Positions 54,213-63,180 of a stretch of 64,000 nucleotides of DNA are shown here, piece by piece (position 1 is the stretch's first letter; every line of letters starts with the position of its first letter). Source of the stretch: JBBQED01 sp038320345 (GTDB lineage: Bacteria; Bacteroidota; Bacteroidia; AKYH767-A; OLB10); NCBI GenBank assembly GCA_038320345.1, contig JBBQED010000006.1:124001-188000 (forward strand), read 5' to 3'. Below the pieces are notes generated by a model. The model was not told where the DNA came from. It saw only the letters and a list, made by a program, of their open reading frames with translations, and searched no databases. Position numbers and translations under genes: made by a program.

Positions 54213-55469
54213 TTAATTGTGATTTATTTTCAAATAATTCATCACAATATTTGTAGCTCCTTTTCTGCTATTAAGATACTGCTTACTGGTTTCGGAAATT
54301 TTCTGAATCATAGATGGCTGATTCATGATAGAACGTAAAATCCTATCCAGTTCTTCTTTCGTATTCACTGAAAATGCTGCGTTGAGGGCAATGAGTTCTT
54401 TTGCCTCTAAAAACTTCTGATGTTTAGGTCCGAAAAAAACTGGCAATCCGAATCCTGAAGCTTCCAGGATATTATGAATCCCAGCCCCGAAACCTCCACC
54501 GATATAAGCGAAATCACCGAAGGAATAAAGTTGAGATAACATCCCTACATTATCAATAATCAGTACATCAACAGGCATCGACATATCTTTAATCCATTCG
54601 GAATAATAGGAAGATTTCTTTTGAAGATCTCCTTTCAGTTGTGCCAGTTGATGCGCATTAATTTCATGAGGAGCGATGATGAATTTCATTCCTTCAATCC
54701 CTGAATTTATCAGTGGAACTAAAAGTGCATTATCCGCAGGCCAAGTACTACCACACACCATGATCTTTGATGATCCACAAAACTGTTTGATCTCCGGTAA
54801 ATTTACATTCTTTGCAATGGTATCATAAACCGTATCAAATCGAGTATCCCCAGAAACAGTGACGCGAGCAACACGGTTACGATAGAGTATGTCGAGACTT
54901 TGTTGATCCTGCACAAATAAATGCGTATATCTCAATAAAATTTTCCGGAAAAATTCACCCCATGGTCGGAAAAAAATTTGTCCCGGGCGGAAAATTGCGG
55001 ATACACAATAGAATGGAATTTTTTTCTTCGCCAACTCTTTTCCATAGAAATACCAAAATTCATATTTTATAAAAAATACAAGATCAGGTTGAATCAAATT
55101 GATGAAATCAACGCTTCGTTTCGGACCATCCAATGGGAGATAAAAAACCAGATCAGCAAGTGAAGTATTTTTTCTGATTTCATAACCTGATGGAGAGAAA
55201 AAAGTAAGGATGATTAAACTCTCCGGATATTCTTTTCTAAACTCCTGCAACAGCGGCCGACCTTGTTCAAATTCTCCTAGCGAAGCACAATGAACCCAGA
55301 TCCTACGCTGCGTTTTTGAAGTCGTATTTTTTGTGGGAAGAGTTGATTGAATAGTAGTCCTCCAATCCTTCCTTCCCTCTACCCATATTTTAGCTTTAGG
55401 ATGAAAAAAAGCAGCGCCATGAATGAGGGCTTCATAAATTTTTATCCCGAAAAAATAAAGAATCCACAT
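54213..55469 (-). CDS. waaA: 3-deoxy-D-manno-octulosonic acid (Kdo) transferase WaaA
   Basis: This 418-residue protein has an N-terminal membrane anchor and GT30-family motifs: WVHCASLGEFEQGRPLL, LTFFSPSGYEIRK, FIKYEFWYFYGKEL, VSGDTRFDTVYD and GGGFGAGIHNILEASGFGLP. It adds Kdo to lipid A on the cytosolic face of the inner membrane, starting the LPS inner core. LPS is also the anchor for T9SS cargo, so this links to the porU region in function. It follows an outer-membrane protein gene by 2 bases. Confidence 0.95.
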   Translation of the reverse strand: MWILYFFGIKIYEALIHGAAFFHPKAKIWVEGRKDWRTTIQSTLPTKNTTSKTQRRIWVHCASLGEFEQGRPLLQEFRKEYPESLIILTFFSPSGYEIRKNTSLADLVFYLPLDGPKRSVDFINLIQPDLVFFIKYEFWYFYGKELAKKKIPFYCVSAIFRPGQIFFRPWGEFFRKILLRYTHLFVQDQQSLDILYRNRVARVTVSGDTRFDTVYDTIAKNVNLPEIKQFCGSSKIMVCGSTWPADNALLVPLINSGIEGMKFIIAPHEINAHQLAQLKGDLQKKSSYYSEWIKDMSMPVDVLIIDNVGMLSQLYSFGDFAYIGGGFGAGIHNILEASGFGLPVFFGPKHQKFLEAKELIALNAAFSVNTKEELDRILRSIMNQPSMIQKISETSKQYLNSRKGATNIVMNYLKINHN

Positions 55470-55471
55470 AA

Positions 55472-56269
55472 TTAATAGGTATAGAATTTATCAGGGGCTT
55501 CTTTAAAAAGCGGAATTACCCAACCAATTCTCAATCCAATCAGCATATCTAGGCGCACTCCGCTATCTGGTTTCTCCTGATCAAAATTATACGATCGTCG
55601 ACCTTCAGTAATTCCCTGAACAAATTCAACACCTCCGTAAAAATTGACTAGGCGATTATTTCCATTATATAAATAACCACCAAATTCACGGAAAGCAATT
55701 CCATTTGTTAAACGATCATATCCTTTCGCATAATCATCCTGTAAAGAAGGAATGCTATTCTTATGATCATCGATTTTTATTTTATGTTGCATAAAACCCA
55801 CACCACCCTGTACGAAAAATCCGCAGTTAGGGTTAGGTTTTTTAACAGGAAATAATTTCCCTACTGATAAAGTGAGATAATATCCTCTTTCAAAAACACG
55901 GATATCACCATAAAAACCATCACTCCCAATTACATATCCCTCATTGGTAGTTAATCCGCTGAATAAACCAGGTTCAGAAATCTTTTTTCCGAAAATAAAA
56001 TTACCCTCGGCACTAAACATCCAATTGTTCTTTAACTTATACGTAACGGTTAGTCCTACAGCAGTGCTAATTCCAAAACGTTTTCCCATATCTCCCAAGG
56101 GACCATGAAGGGCAATGGAAGGACTGATCATGACAAGAGAAATAGAGGAATCTCGGATACTTACCTGCGCCATCAAAGGCGTTAGTGAAGTCAGGATTAG
56201 GCATAAAATGCCCACAATAATTGTTTTGAGGTGTGGAATCACCTCGCTAAAATATGAAATTGACATCAC
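55472..56269 (-). CDS. Predicted outer-membrane beta-barrel protein
   Basis: This 265-residue protein has an N-terminal signal sequence (about 1-35; the start may be at either of two adjacent Met codons) and an alternating strand pattern with aromatic girdle residues (GFFVQGGVGFMQHKIKI, AFREFGGYLYNGN, FYGGVEFVQGITEGRR, closing IGLRIGWVIPL). No family name is recognised. It precedes waaA with only 2 bases between them, so it is co-transcribed and may serve the outer membrane or LPS. Confidence 0.75.
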   Translation of the reverse strand: MMSISYFSEVIPHLKTIIVGILCLILTSLTPLMAQVSIRDSSISLVMISPSIALHGPLGDMGKRFGISTAVGLTVTYKLKNNWMFSAEGNFIFGKKISEPGLFSGLTTNEGYVIGSDGFYGDIRVFERGYYLTLSVGKLFPVKKPNPNCGFFVQGGVGFMQHKIKIDDHKNSIPSLQDDYAKGYDRLTNGIAFREFGGYLYNGNNRLVNFYGGVEFVQGITEGRRSYNFDQEKPDSGVRLDMLIGLRIGWVIPLFKEAPDKFYTY

Positions 56270-56301
56270 TCTAGGTCACCAACGCACCTTAGAAATAGTC
56301 G

Positions 56302-56309
56302 TATCTTCG
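56302..56309 (+). promoter_or_regulatory. Candidate -7 box TATCTTCG
   Basis: This is the third TATCTTCG in the window. It lies about 215 bases before the aminotransferase gene and could drive the nucleotide-sugar cluster. A further TAAATTCG lies nearer, near 56419. Confidence 0.3.
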
Positions 56310-56523
56310 CACTCCCGTATTACTTTTATCGTTAAAGTGGTAAAGTGGTGCTAGTATTTGTGAGAAAATATGCAAGTTTGCCATTATATTCTTCAACCGA
56401 CACCTCTGATTCGCTCTTAAATTCGCAATTTTGCAACCGATTCCTAACTGATTATCAAATCATAATAGAACTGGGTATACAGGTTATCTTTCCTGAACTC
56501 CCACTATAGAAATAAAAAGCGCT

Positions 56524-57663
56524 ATGGAAACTCTCAAAAAAATGTCAATGGTCGATTTGCTCGGTCAATACAGAAAAATCCAGCCAGAAATTGATAAAGC
56601 CATTCTTGATGTGGTAAAATCTTCTGCCTATATTAATGGACCAGAAGTTAAAACATTTGCCAAAGAACTCGAAGAATATCTTGATGTAAAACATGTGATT
56701 CCCTGTGCGAATGGAACCGATGCTTTGCAAATCGCGATGATGGCACTTAATTTTAAACCGGGTGATGAGGTGATCACAGCGAGTTTTACCTATGTTGCAA
56801 CTGCTGAGGTGATTGCTTTATTAAAATTAAAACCGGTGTTGGTGGATGTGAATCCAGATGACTTTACGATCGATTGCGATGCTATTGAAAGAGCCATTAC
56901 CCCTAAAACGGTTGCTATTGTTCCGGTTCATTTATTTGGACAATGTGCCAATATGCAGAGAGTGATGGAAATTGCCAATGCTCATAATTTATATGTTATT
57001 GAAGATAATGCTCAGGCTATAGGTGCTGATTATGTGATGGATAACGGAATCCAGTACAAAGCCGGAACCATTGGTACGATTGGAACTACTTCATTCTTTC
57101 CTTCTAAAAACCTAGGATGTATGGGTGATGGAGGTGCGATATTTTGTAATGATGACGAAATAGCTACCCGACTCAGAGTGATCGCTAACCATGGTCAGAG
57201 TGTACTTTATCATCACGATGATATTGGTGTTAATTCCCGTTTGGATAGTATGCAGGCAGCAATTTTAAGAGTTAAACTTCCACATTTGGATGAGTATTGT
57301 GCTGCTCGTCAGCATGCTGCGGCATTTTATGATAGCGCCTTTGCTAACAATCCTAAAATCAAAACTCCAGGAAGGATTGCGCACTCTACTCATGTTTTCC
57401 ATCAGTACACATTGGTTCTCAATGGAGTATCAAGAACTGCTTTACGTGAATACTTAGAAACGAAAGGGGTTCCGAGCATGATATATTACCCTATTCCACT
57501 TCATATGCAGAAAGCCTATACCGATCCGCGATATAAGAAAGGGGATTTCCCGGTTACAGAAGATCTTTGTAATCATGTGATTTCACTTCCTATGCACACT
57601 GAATTGAGTGATGAAGATTTAGCTCATATCACGTCAAGTGTCCTTGAGTTTGTAAGCAAATAA
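56524..57663 (+). CDS. DegT/DnrJ/EryC1/StrS family sugar aminotransferase (WbpE-like)
   Basis: This 379-residue PLP enzyme has IPCANGTDALQIAMMAL, TASFTYVATAEVI, VPVHLFGQCANM, EDNAQAIGA and the PLP-binding Lys195 (FFPSKNLGCMGDGGA). It transfers an amino group to a 3- or 4-keto sugar nucleotide. With the WbpA-, WbpB- and WbpD-like genes in the cluster, the best guess is the WbpE step, 3-amination of a UDP-2-acetamido-3-keto-uronate. Confidence 0.88.
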   Translation: METLKKMSMVDLLGQYRKIQPEIDKAILDVVKSSAYINGPEVKTFAKELEEYLDVKHVIPCANGTDALQIAMMALNFKPGDEVITASFTYVATAEVIALLKLKPVLVDVNPDDFTIDCDAIERAITPKTVAIVPVHLFGQCANMQRVMEIANAHNLYVIEDNAQAIGADYVMDNGIQYKAGTIGTIGTTSFFPSKNLGCMGDGGAIFCNDDEIATRLRVIANHGQSVLYHHDDIGVNSRLDSMQAAILRVKLPHLDEYCAARQHAAAFYDSAFANNPKIKTPGRIAHSTHVFHQYTLVLNGVSRTALREYLETKGVPSMIYYPIPLHMQKAYTDPRYKKGDFPVTEDLCNHVISLPMHTELSDEDLAHITSSVLEFVSK

Positions 57664-57730
57664 TTTTAAAGACGAAACCTCTGGTACTATCAGCAAGTAT
57701 AAAGCTGAGAACACTCTAAAAATTGATCAA

Positions 57731-59062
57731 ATGAATATTGCAGTAGTTGGAACTGGTTACGTAGGTTTAGTAACAGGAACCTGTTTTGCCGAAATGGGTA
57801 ATCACGTTACCTGCGTAGATATTGACGCGAACAAAGTAGAAAGAATGCGGAACGGAATCATTCCGATTTATGAACCACATTTGGACGTATTGTTTGAACG
57901 TAATATCCGTCAGGGAAGATTACAATTTACAACTAATCTCGAAGAAGCGATTGCCGATGCACAGGTAATTTTTCTGGCTCTACCAACACCTCCAGGTGAA
58001 GATGGTTCAGCAGATTTATCGTACGTTTTAGGAGTGTCCAACAATTTGGGTAAACTTATCAAAGAATATAAAATTGTTATCAATAAAAGCACCGTTCCTG
58101 TAGGAACCGCTGAAAAAGTAAGAGAAGCGATTGCTAAAAATTGCAGTGTGCATTTTGATGTGATTTCTAATCCTGAATTTTTACGTGAAGGATTTGCCGT
58201 TGATGATTTCATGAAGCCCGACCGCGTGGTAATTGGTACCCGCAGCGAGAAAGCTAAAAAAATCATGAGTGATTTATACGCTCCATTTGTTCGTCAGGGA
58301 AATCCAATTTATTTTATGGATGAACGTTCTGCTGAACTCACGAAATATGCAGCTAATGCTTTTCTAGCCACTAAGATTACATTCATGAATGAGATCGCCA
58401 ACCTTTGTGAGAAAGTAGGTGCTAATGTAGATGCGATCCGTATTGGTATTGGTTCTGATTCTAGAATCGGAAAGCGATTCCTTTTCGCAGGTATCGGTTA
58501 TGGCGGAAGCTGTTTTCCGAAAGATGTTCATGCACTCTATCGTACTTCTCAAGACTTCAAATACGATTTCAAAATACTTTCTTCTGTAATGGAAGTAAAT
58601 GAAATTCAGAAAACGGTGATCGTTGAAAAAGTACGTCAGTATTTTGATGGTGATCTGAAAGGAAAAAAATTCGCAGTTTGGGGATTAGCCTTTAAACCAG
58701 ATACTGATGATATCCGTGAAGCTCCGGCTTTATATATTATTCGTGATCTATTGGCTGCGGGCGCTTCAGTAAGTGCTTTCGATCCAGAAGCGATGGAGAA
58801 TGTGAAGAAGACAATGGGTGAAGTAATTCATTACGCTACGGATCCTTATGAGGCAGTTCAAGATGCGGATGCATTATTGATTGCAACAGAATGGTCACTC
58901 TTCAGGACTCCTGATTTTGATAAATTGAAAGCTTCTATGAAAGGCAAAGTAATTTTTGATGGTCGTAACCTCTACGATCTTCAGAGAATGTCGGAGATGG
59001 GCTTCTACTATAATAGTATCGGACGCGAAATCGTAACGCCACAAATTCCCGCCTTCTCTTAA
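57731..59062 (+). CDS. ugd: UDP-glucose 6-dehydrogenase
   Basis: This 443-residue protein has an N-terminal Rossmann motif GTGYVGLVTGTCFAE, the central NPEFLREGFAVDDFMKPDRVV and the catalytic Cys261 in GYGGSCFPKDVHAL, plus the C-terminal GLAFKPDTDDIREAP. It oxidises UDP-glucose to UDP-glucuronate with two NAD+. The next gene, a UDP-glucuronate decarboxylase, takes its product to UDP-xylose. The start is supported by the motif immediately after it. Confidence 0.95.
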   Translation: MNIAVVGTGYVGLVTGTCFAEMGNHVTCVDIDANKVERMRNGIIPIYEPHLDVLFERNIRQGRLQFTTNLEEAIADAQVIFLALPTPPGEDGSADLSYVLGVSNNLGKLIKEYKIVINKSTVPVGTAEKVREAIAKNCSVHFDVISNPEFLREGFAVDDFMKPDRVVIGTRSEKAKKIMSDLYAPFVRQGNPIYFMDERSAELTKYAANAFLATKITFMNEIANLCEKVGANVDAIRIGIGSDSRIGKRFLFAGIGYGGSCFPKDVHALYRTSQDFKYDFKILSSVMEVNEIQKTVIVEKVRQYFDGDLKGKKFAVWGLAFKPDTDDIREAPALYIIRDLLAAGASVSAFDPEAMENVKKTMGEVIHYATDPYEAVQDADALLIATEWSLFRTPDFDKLKASMKGKVIFDGRNLYDLQRMSEMGFYYNSIGREIVTPQIPAFS

Positions 59063-59074
59063 TATTAAATAATT

Positions 59075-60049
59075 ATGCCTAACCAGCGTGTACTTATTAC
59101 CGGAGCTGCCGGTTTTCTAGGATCTCATTTGTGTGACCGCTTCATCAAAGAAGGATATCGTGTTGTGGGAATGGATAACCTTATTACTGGTGACCTACGC
59201 AATATCGAACATCTCTTTAAACTAAAAGAGTTTGAGTTTTATCATCATGATGTTAGTCGGTTCGTTCATGTACCGGGACAAATTGATTACATCCTGCATT
59301 TCGCATCGCCTGCAAGTCCTATTGATTACTTAAAAATTCCAATTCAAACTCTTAAAGTTGGTTCTCTTGGAACGCATAATCTACTAGGTTTTGCTCTAGT
59401 GAAAAAAGCTAGAATCCTCGTTGCCTCTACTAGTGAAGTTTATGGAGATCCAACAGTACATCCGCAAACTGAAGATTACTGGGGGAATGTAAATCCGATT
59501 GGTCCTCGTGGAGTGTATGATGAAGCTAAACGTTTTCAAGAAGCCATCACCATGGCCTATCATACCTATCATGGACTCGAAACGCGCATCGTGAGAATCT
59601 TTAATACTTACGGTCCAAGAATGAGATTAAATGACGGTCGTGTTTTGCCAGCCTTCATCGGACAAGCATTACGTGGCGAAGATCTTACCATCTTCGGTGA
59701 TGGAAGTCAAACACGTTCTTTCTGTTATGTGGATGATCTAGTAGAAGGAATTTACCGCTTATTAAAAAGTGACTATGCATATCCTGTTAACGTAGGTAAT
59801 CCTCAGGAAATCACGATCCGTGAATTTGCAGAAGAGATTATTAAACTTACCGGTACTACTCAGAAATTAATTACTAAACCTTTACCACAAGACGATCCAA
59901 AACAACGTCGTCCCGATATCACCAAAGCACAAACTATCTTAGGCTGGGAACCAAAAATTAGTCGTAAAGAAGGACTGAAACTGACTTATGATTATTTCAA
60001 AAGCCTTCCTTCAGAAGAATTATACCGAACAGCACATCGCTTCGAATAA
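59075..60049 (+). CDS. uxs: UDP-glucuronate decarboxylase (UDP-xylose synthase)
   Basis: This 324-residue extended SDR has GAAGFLGSHL (NAD binding), the family-typical HFASPASPIDYLKIPIQTLK and STSEVYGDPTVHPQTE, the catalytic YDEAK (Y-x3-K) and RIFNTYGPRM, GDGSQTRSFCYVDDLVEG. This pattern separates UXS from GalE. It converts UDP-glucuronate to UDP-xylose, following ugd by 12 bases in an obvious two-step operon. Xylose or a xylose-derived sugar may enter the surface polysaccharide. Confidence 0.93.
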   Translation: MPNQRVLITGAAGFLGSHLCDRFIKEGYRVVGMDNLITGDLRNIEHLFKLKEFEFYHHDVSRFVHVPGQIDYILHFASPASPIDYLKIPIQTLKVGSLGTHNLLGFALVKKARILVASTSEVYGDPTVHPQTEDYWGNVNPIGPRGVYDEAKRFQEAITMAYHTYHGLETRIVRIFNTYGPRMRLNDGRVLPAFIGQALRGEDLTIFGDGSQTRSFCYVDDLVEGIYRLLKSDYAYPVNVGNPQEITIREFAEEIIKLTGTTQKLITKPLPQDDPKQRRPDITKAQTILGWEPKISRKEGLKLTYDYFKSLPSEELYRTAHRFE

Positions 60050-60076
60050 AAAAAATACTGTGAATTAAAATAAAGA

Positions 60077-60105
60077 AACACTGCTGGAAATCACCCTGCA
60101 GTGTT
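60077..60105 (+). terminator. Hairpin after uxs, possible weak terminator
   Basis: AACACTGC (60077-60084) and GCAGTGTT (60098-60105) form an 8-bp stem with a 13-base loop, followed by CTTCGTTTC, a weak T-tract. It is the first of three hairpins in the uxs-wbpD-like gap. Confidence 0.5.
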
Positions 60106-60129
60106 CTTCGTTTCTAACAGAAATAAATT

Positions 60130-60192
60130 TCCAGATGGAAATCTGGAGGATCAAAAAACAAAAATCAACTTCTACTGAAGAAAAATTCAGTA
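60130..60192. repeat. Two further stem-loops in the uxs-wbpD-like gap
   Basis: TCCAGAT-GGAA-ATCTGGA (60130-60147) has a 7-bp perfect stem with a 4-base loop, and TACTGAA-GAAAAA-TTCAGTA (60173-60192) has a 7-bp stem with a 6-base loop. Together with the hairpin at 60077-60105, three stems lie in the 172-base gap, which suggests a structured intercistronic RNA. Confidence 0.5.
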
Positions 60193-60221
60193 AGTAATAA
60201 TCCGCCAGTCTGCATTATCTC

Positions 60222-60794
60222 ATGGAATATTTTGCTCATCCTACTGCTGTCATTGATGAAGGTTGTAAAATTGGTAAAGGAACCAAGATCTGGCACTTTG
60301 CTCATATCATGTCCGACTGTATCATTGGTGAACAATGTAATTTAGGTCAGAATGTAGTCATCTCTCCCAACGTAATTTTAGGAAGAAATGTTAAAGTGCA
60401 AAACAACGTTTCCATCTACACGGGAGTGATTTGTGAAGATGATGTTTTCTTAGGACCGAGTATGGTTTTTACCAATGTGATGAATCCACGCAGTGCCGTG
60501 AACCGAAAGGATCAGTATCTCAAAACAATCGTGAAGACAGGTGCTTCCATTGGAGCGAATGCAACTATTGTTTGCGGACATGATATAGGTCGCTTTGCAT
60601 TTATCGGTGCTGGTGCGGTGGTAACGAAAGATGTTCCAGATTATGCATTAGTGATTGGAAATCCAGCGCGTCAAACAGGATGGATGAGTGAATTCGGACA
60701 TAAGCTGAAATTTGATCAAGAAGGAATTGCTGTTTGTCCGGAGAGTGGAGAGAAATATCAATTCGTAAAAAATAGCGTTCACAAGTTAGCCTGA
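60222..60794 (+). CDS. UDP-amino-sugar-uronate N-acetyltransferase, WbpD-like
   Basis: This 190-residue left-handed beta-helix acyltransferase shows hexapeptide repeats (VIDEGCKIGKGTKIWHFAHI, CIIGEQCNLGQNVVISPNV, ILGRNVKVQNNVSIYTGVI) and VFTNVMNPRSAVNRKDQY. This fits the WbpD/WlbB family, which acetylates the 3-amino group of UDP-2-acetamido-3-amino-uronate. The last residues are cysteine-, lysine- and glutamate-rich. Its gene is followed 4 bases later by the WbpB-like gene. Confidence 0.9.
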   Translation: MEYFAHPTAVIDEGCKIGKGTKIWHFAHIMSDCIIGEQCNLGQNVVISPNVILGRNVKVQNNVSIYTGVICEDDVFLGPSMVFTNVMNPRSAVNRKDQYLKTIVKTGASIGANATIVCGHDIGRFAFIGAGAVVTKDVPDYALVIGNPARQTGWMSEFGHKLKFDQEGIAVCPESGEKYQFVKNSVHKLA

Positions 60795-60798
60795 AGCC

Positions 60799-61860
60799 AT
60801 GACCAATTACGAAAACCGAAATCTGCGTTTTGCTGTGATAGGCAGCGGGCATATCGGAAAGCGACATGCAGAAATGATTCGTCGCAATCCAGAAGCTGAA
60901 TTACTCGCGCTCTGTGATGTAAAACCAGCATCCGCATTAAATTTAAAAGAATATTCAGATATTCCGTTTTTTAATTCAGTGGATGAAATGCTGAATGCAC
61001 TACCAGATATTGATGTGGTAAGTGTTTGCTCTCCAAATGGCTTGCATGCCGAACATTCTTTGAAAGCACTTGAGTTTCGTAAACATGTAGTGTGTGAAAA
61101 GCCTATGGCGATCACGAAAGCAGATTGCGAAAAAATAATTTATAAAGCACTGCAGGTATCTCGCCATGTATTTGGGGTAATGCAGAACCGTTACTCTCCT
61201 CCTTCTGCTTGGCTTAAGGAAATCGTGGAAAAAAAACTCATGGGAGAGATTTATATGGTGCAACTGAATTGCTTCTGGAACCGCGACGATCGTTATTATA
61301 AAGCCGACACTTGGAAAGGTAGCTCTAATCTTGATGGAGGAACACTCTTCACACAATTTTCCCATTTTATAGATATCATGTACTGGGTATTTGGCGATAT
61401 CACAGATATTAATGGAGTCTTTGCCGACTTCAATCATAAAGAAACCACTGCCTTTGAAGATTCTGGTCTTGTGAACTTCCGATTTGTAAACGGAGGCATG
61501 GGATCCTTGAATTATTCAACTTCTGTTTGGGATACAAACCTTGAAAGCAGTATTACCGTAATAGGGAGCAAAGGAAGTATCAAAATTGGCGGACAGTATA
61601 TGAATGAAGTGGTGTATTGCCATATTGATGGATATGAATTACCCCATTTGCCTCCAGTAAATCCTGCTAATGATTACGGGGCCTACAAAGGTTCCGCTGC
61701 CAATCATCATTACATCATCGAAAATGTAATTGATACATTGAAAGGCAGAAATACAATGACCACCAACGCACTCGAAGGTCTCAAAGTAGTAGAGATTATC
61801 GAACGTATTTATTCTTTAAGAAAACTGAACAAACCGGAAATCCGCTATCCCAATGTATAA
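60799..61860 (+). CDS. Gfo/Idh/MocA family oxidoreductase, WbpB-like
   Basis: This 353-residue NAD(P)-dependent oxidoreductase has the nucleotide motif VIGSGHIGKRHAEM (about 13-26), the family signature VCEKPMAITKAD (EKP) and GSSNLDGGTLFTQFSHFIDI. In this context it is most likely the WbpB-type enzyme that makes the 3-keto intermediate from UDP-GlcNAcA. It overlaps the next gene by 8 bases, so the set is translationally coupled. Confidence 0.88.
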   Translation: MTNYENRNLRFAVIGSGHIGKRHAEMIRRNPEAELLALCDVKPASALNLKEYSDIPFFNSVDEMLNALPDIDVVSVCSPNGLHAEHSLKALEFRKHVVCEKPMAITKADCEKIIYKALQVSRHVFGVMQNRYSPPSAWLKEIVEKKLMGEIYMVQLNCFWNRDDRYYKADTWKGSSNLDGGTLFTQFSHFIDIMYWVFGDITDINGVFADFNHKETTAFEDSGLVNFRFVNGGMGSLNYSTSVWDTNLESSITVIGSKGSIKIGGQYMNEVVYCHIDGYELPHLPPVNPANDYGAYKGSAANHHYIIENVIDTLKGRNTMTTNALEGLKVVEIIERIYSLRKLNKPEIRYPNV

Positions 61861-63142
61861 CGAACTCATCAGCAAGAAAAAGAAACTTGCTGTTATCGGC
61901 CTAGGCTATGTAGGCTTACCTATTGCACTTGAATTTGCAAAGAAAATTTCTGTCATTGGCTTTGACATTAACGCATCACGTGTAACGATGATGCAGAATA
62001 ACACTGACCCGAGCGGAGAACTTGATAGTAGCGCTTTTGAAGGCTGTGATATTCAATTTACGGATTCATTAGATGTGTTAAGAGAAGCAACTTTCTTTAT
62101 TGTTGCTGTTCCTACACCAATCGATGATCATAAACTACCTGATCTTAAACCACTCTTAGGTGCAACGCGTTCTATTGCGCAGGTGCTCAAAGCGGGTGAT
62201 TATGTAGTGTATGAATCGACAGTGTATCCAGGATGTACTGAAGAAGATTGTATTCCTGTGCTGGAAGAGATTTCAGGACTGACATTCGTCAAGGATTTTA
62301 AAGTAGGTTACTCCCCAGAAAGAATTAACCCGGGTGATAAAGAACATACGCTCTCTAAAATAACTAAAGTAGTTTCAGGTTGTGATGCAGAATCCTCTGA
62401 AGTTGTAGCAAAGGTTTACGAGATCGTAGTGAAAGCTGGAGTTTTTCGTGCTTCTAGTATTAAAGTCGCAGAAGCGGCTAAGATTATCGAAAATACACAG
62501 CGTGATGTGAATATTGCACTGATGAATGAACTCTCGATTATCTTCAATAAAATGGGTATCAATACCTATGAAGTTTTAGAGGCCGCTGGTACTAAATGGA
62601 ACTTTTTGAAGTTTATGCCGGGATTAGTTGGCGGACATTGTATCGGCGTTGATCCTTATTACCTCACTTATAAAGCTCAAGAACTCGGCTATCATTCACA
62701 AGTGATCAATTCAGGTCGTTATGTAAATGATACGATGGGTTTTTATGTTGCCAAACAAACAGTAAAAAAACTGATTGCATTAGGCAAAGATCTTAGCAAA
62801 TGTAAAGTGCTTATTATGGGTGCCACATTTAAAGAAGATGTAGAAGACATCCGTAATTCAAAAGTAGCGGATGTAGTGAACGAATTTAAATCCTACGGTG
62901 TAAGTGTTGAAGTAATTGATCCTCGTGCTAACAGCGAAGAACTGCATCATGAATATGGCTTTGGCTTAACAGAAAAACCAGGTAATGATTATGATGCTAT
63001 TGTGGTAGCAGTACATCACAGTGAGTATAAGCCAATGGGTGAACCCGAATTTCTTAAAATGGTGAAGAGCCCTGCCATCCTCGTTGATTTAAAAGGAATT
63101 TATCGCGGAAAAATTAAAGAACTAAATTACTGGAGTCTTTAA
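61853..63142 (+). CDS. UDP-N-acetyl-sugar 6-dehydrogenase, WbpA-like
   Basis: This 429-residue nucleotide-sugar dehydrogenase has VIGLGYVGLPIALEFAKK, the NAD/substrate NPGDKEHTLSKITKVVSG, KVAEAAKIIENTQRDVNIAL and the catalytic Cys263 in GHCIGVDPYYL, with the C-terminal GATFKEDVEDIRNSK. This is the UDP-GlcNAc or UDP-ManNAc dehydrogenase group, distinct from Ugd. It supplies UDP-GlcNAcA for the WbpB/E/D steps. Confidence 0.9.
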   Translation: MYNELISKKKKLAVIGLGYVGLPIALEFAKKISVIGFDINASRVTMMQNNTDPSGELDSSAFEGCDIQFTDSLDVLREATFFIVAVPTPIDDHKLPDLKPLLGATRSIAQVLKAGDYVVYESTVYPGCTEEDCIPVLEEISGLTFVKDFKVGYSPERINPGDKEHTLSKITKVVSGCDAESSEVVAKVYEIVVKAGVFRASSIKVAEAAKIIENTQRDVNIALMNELSIIFNKMGINTYEVLEAAGTKWNFLKFMPGLVGGHCIGVDPYYLTYKAQELGYHSQVINSGRYVNDTMGFYVAKQTVKKLIALGKDLSKCKVLIMGATFKEDVEDIRNSKVADVVNEFKSYGVSVEVIDPRANSEELHHEYGFGLTEKPGNDYDAIVVAVHHSEYKPMGEPEFLKMVKSPAILVDLKGIYRGKIKELNYWSL

Positions 63143-63180
63143 AATTTCCATCTTAAAACCGATCCGTAAATCTATCAGTC

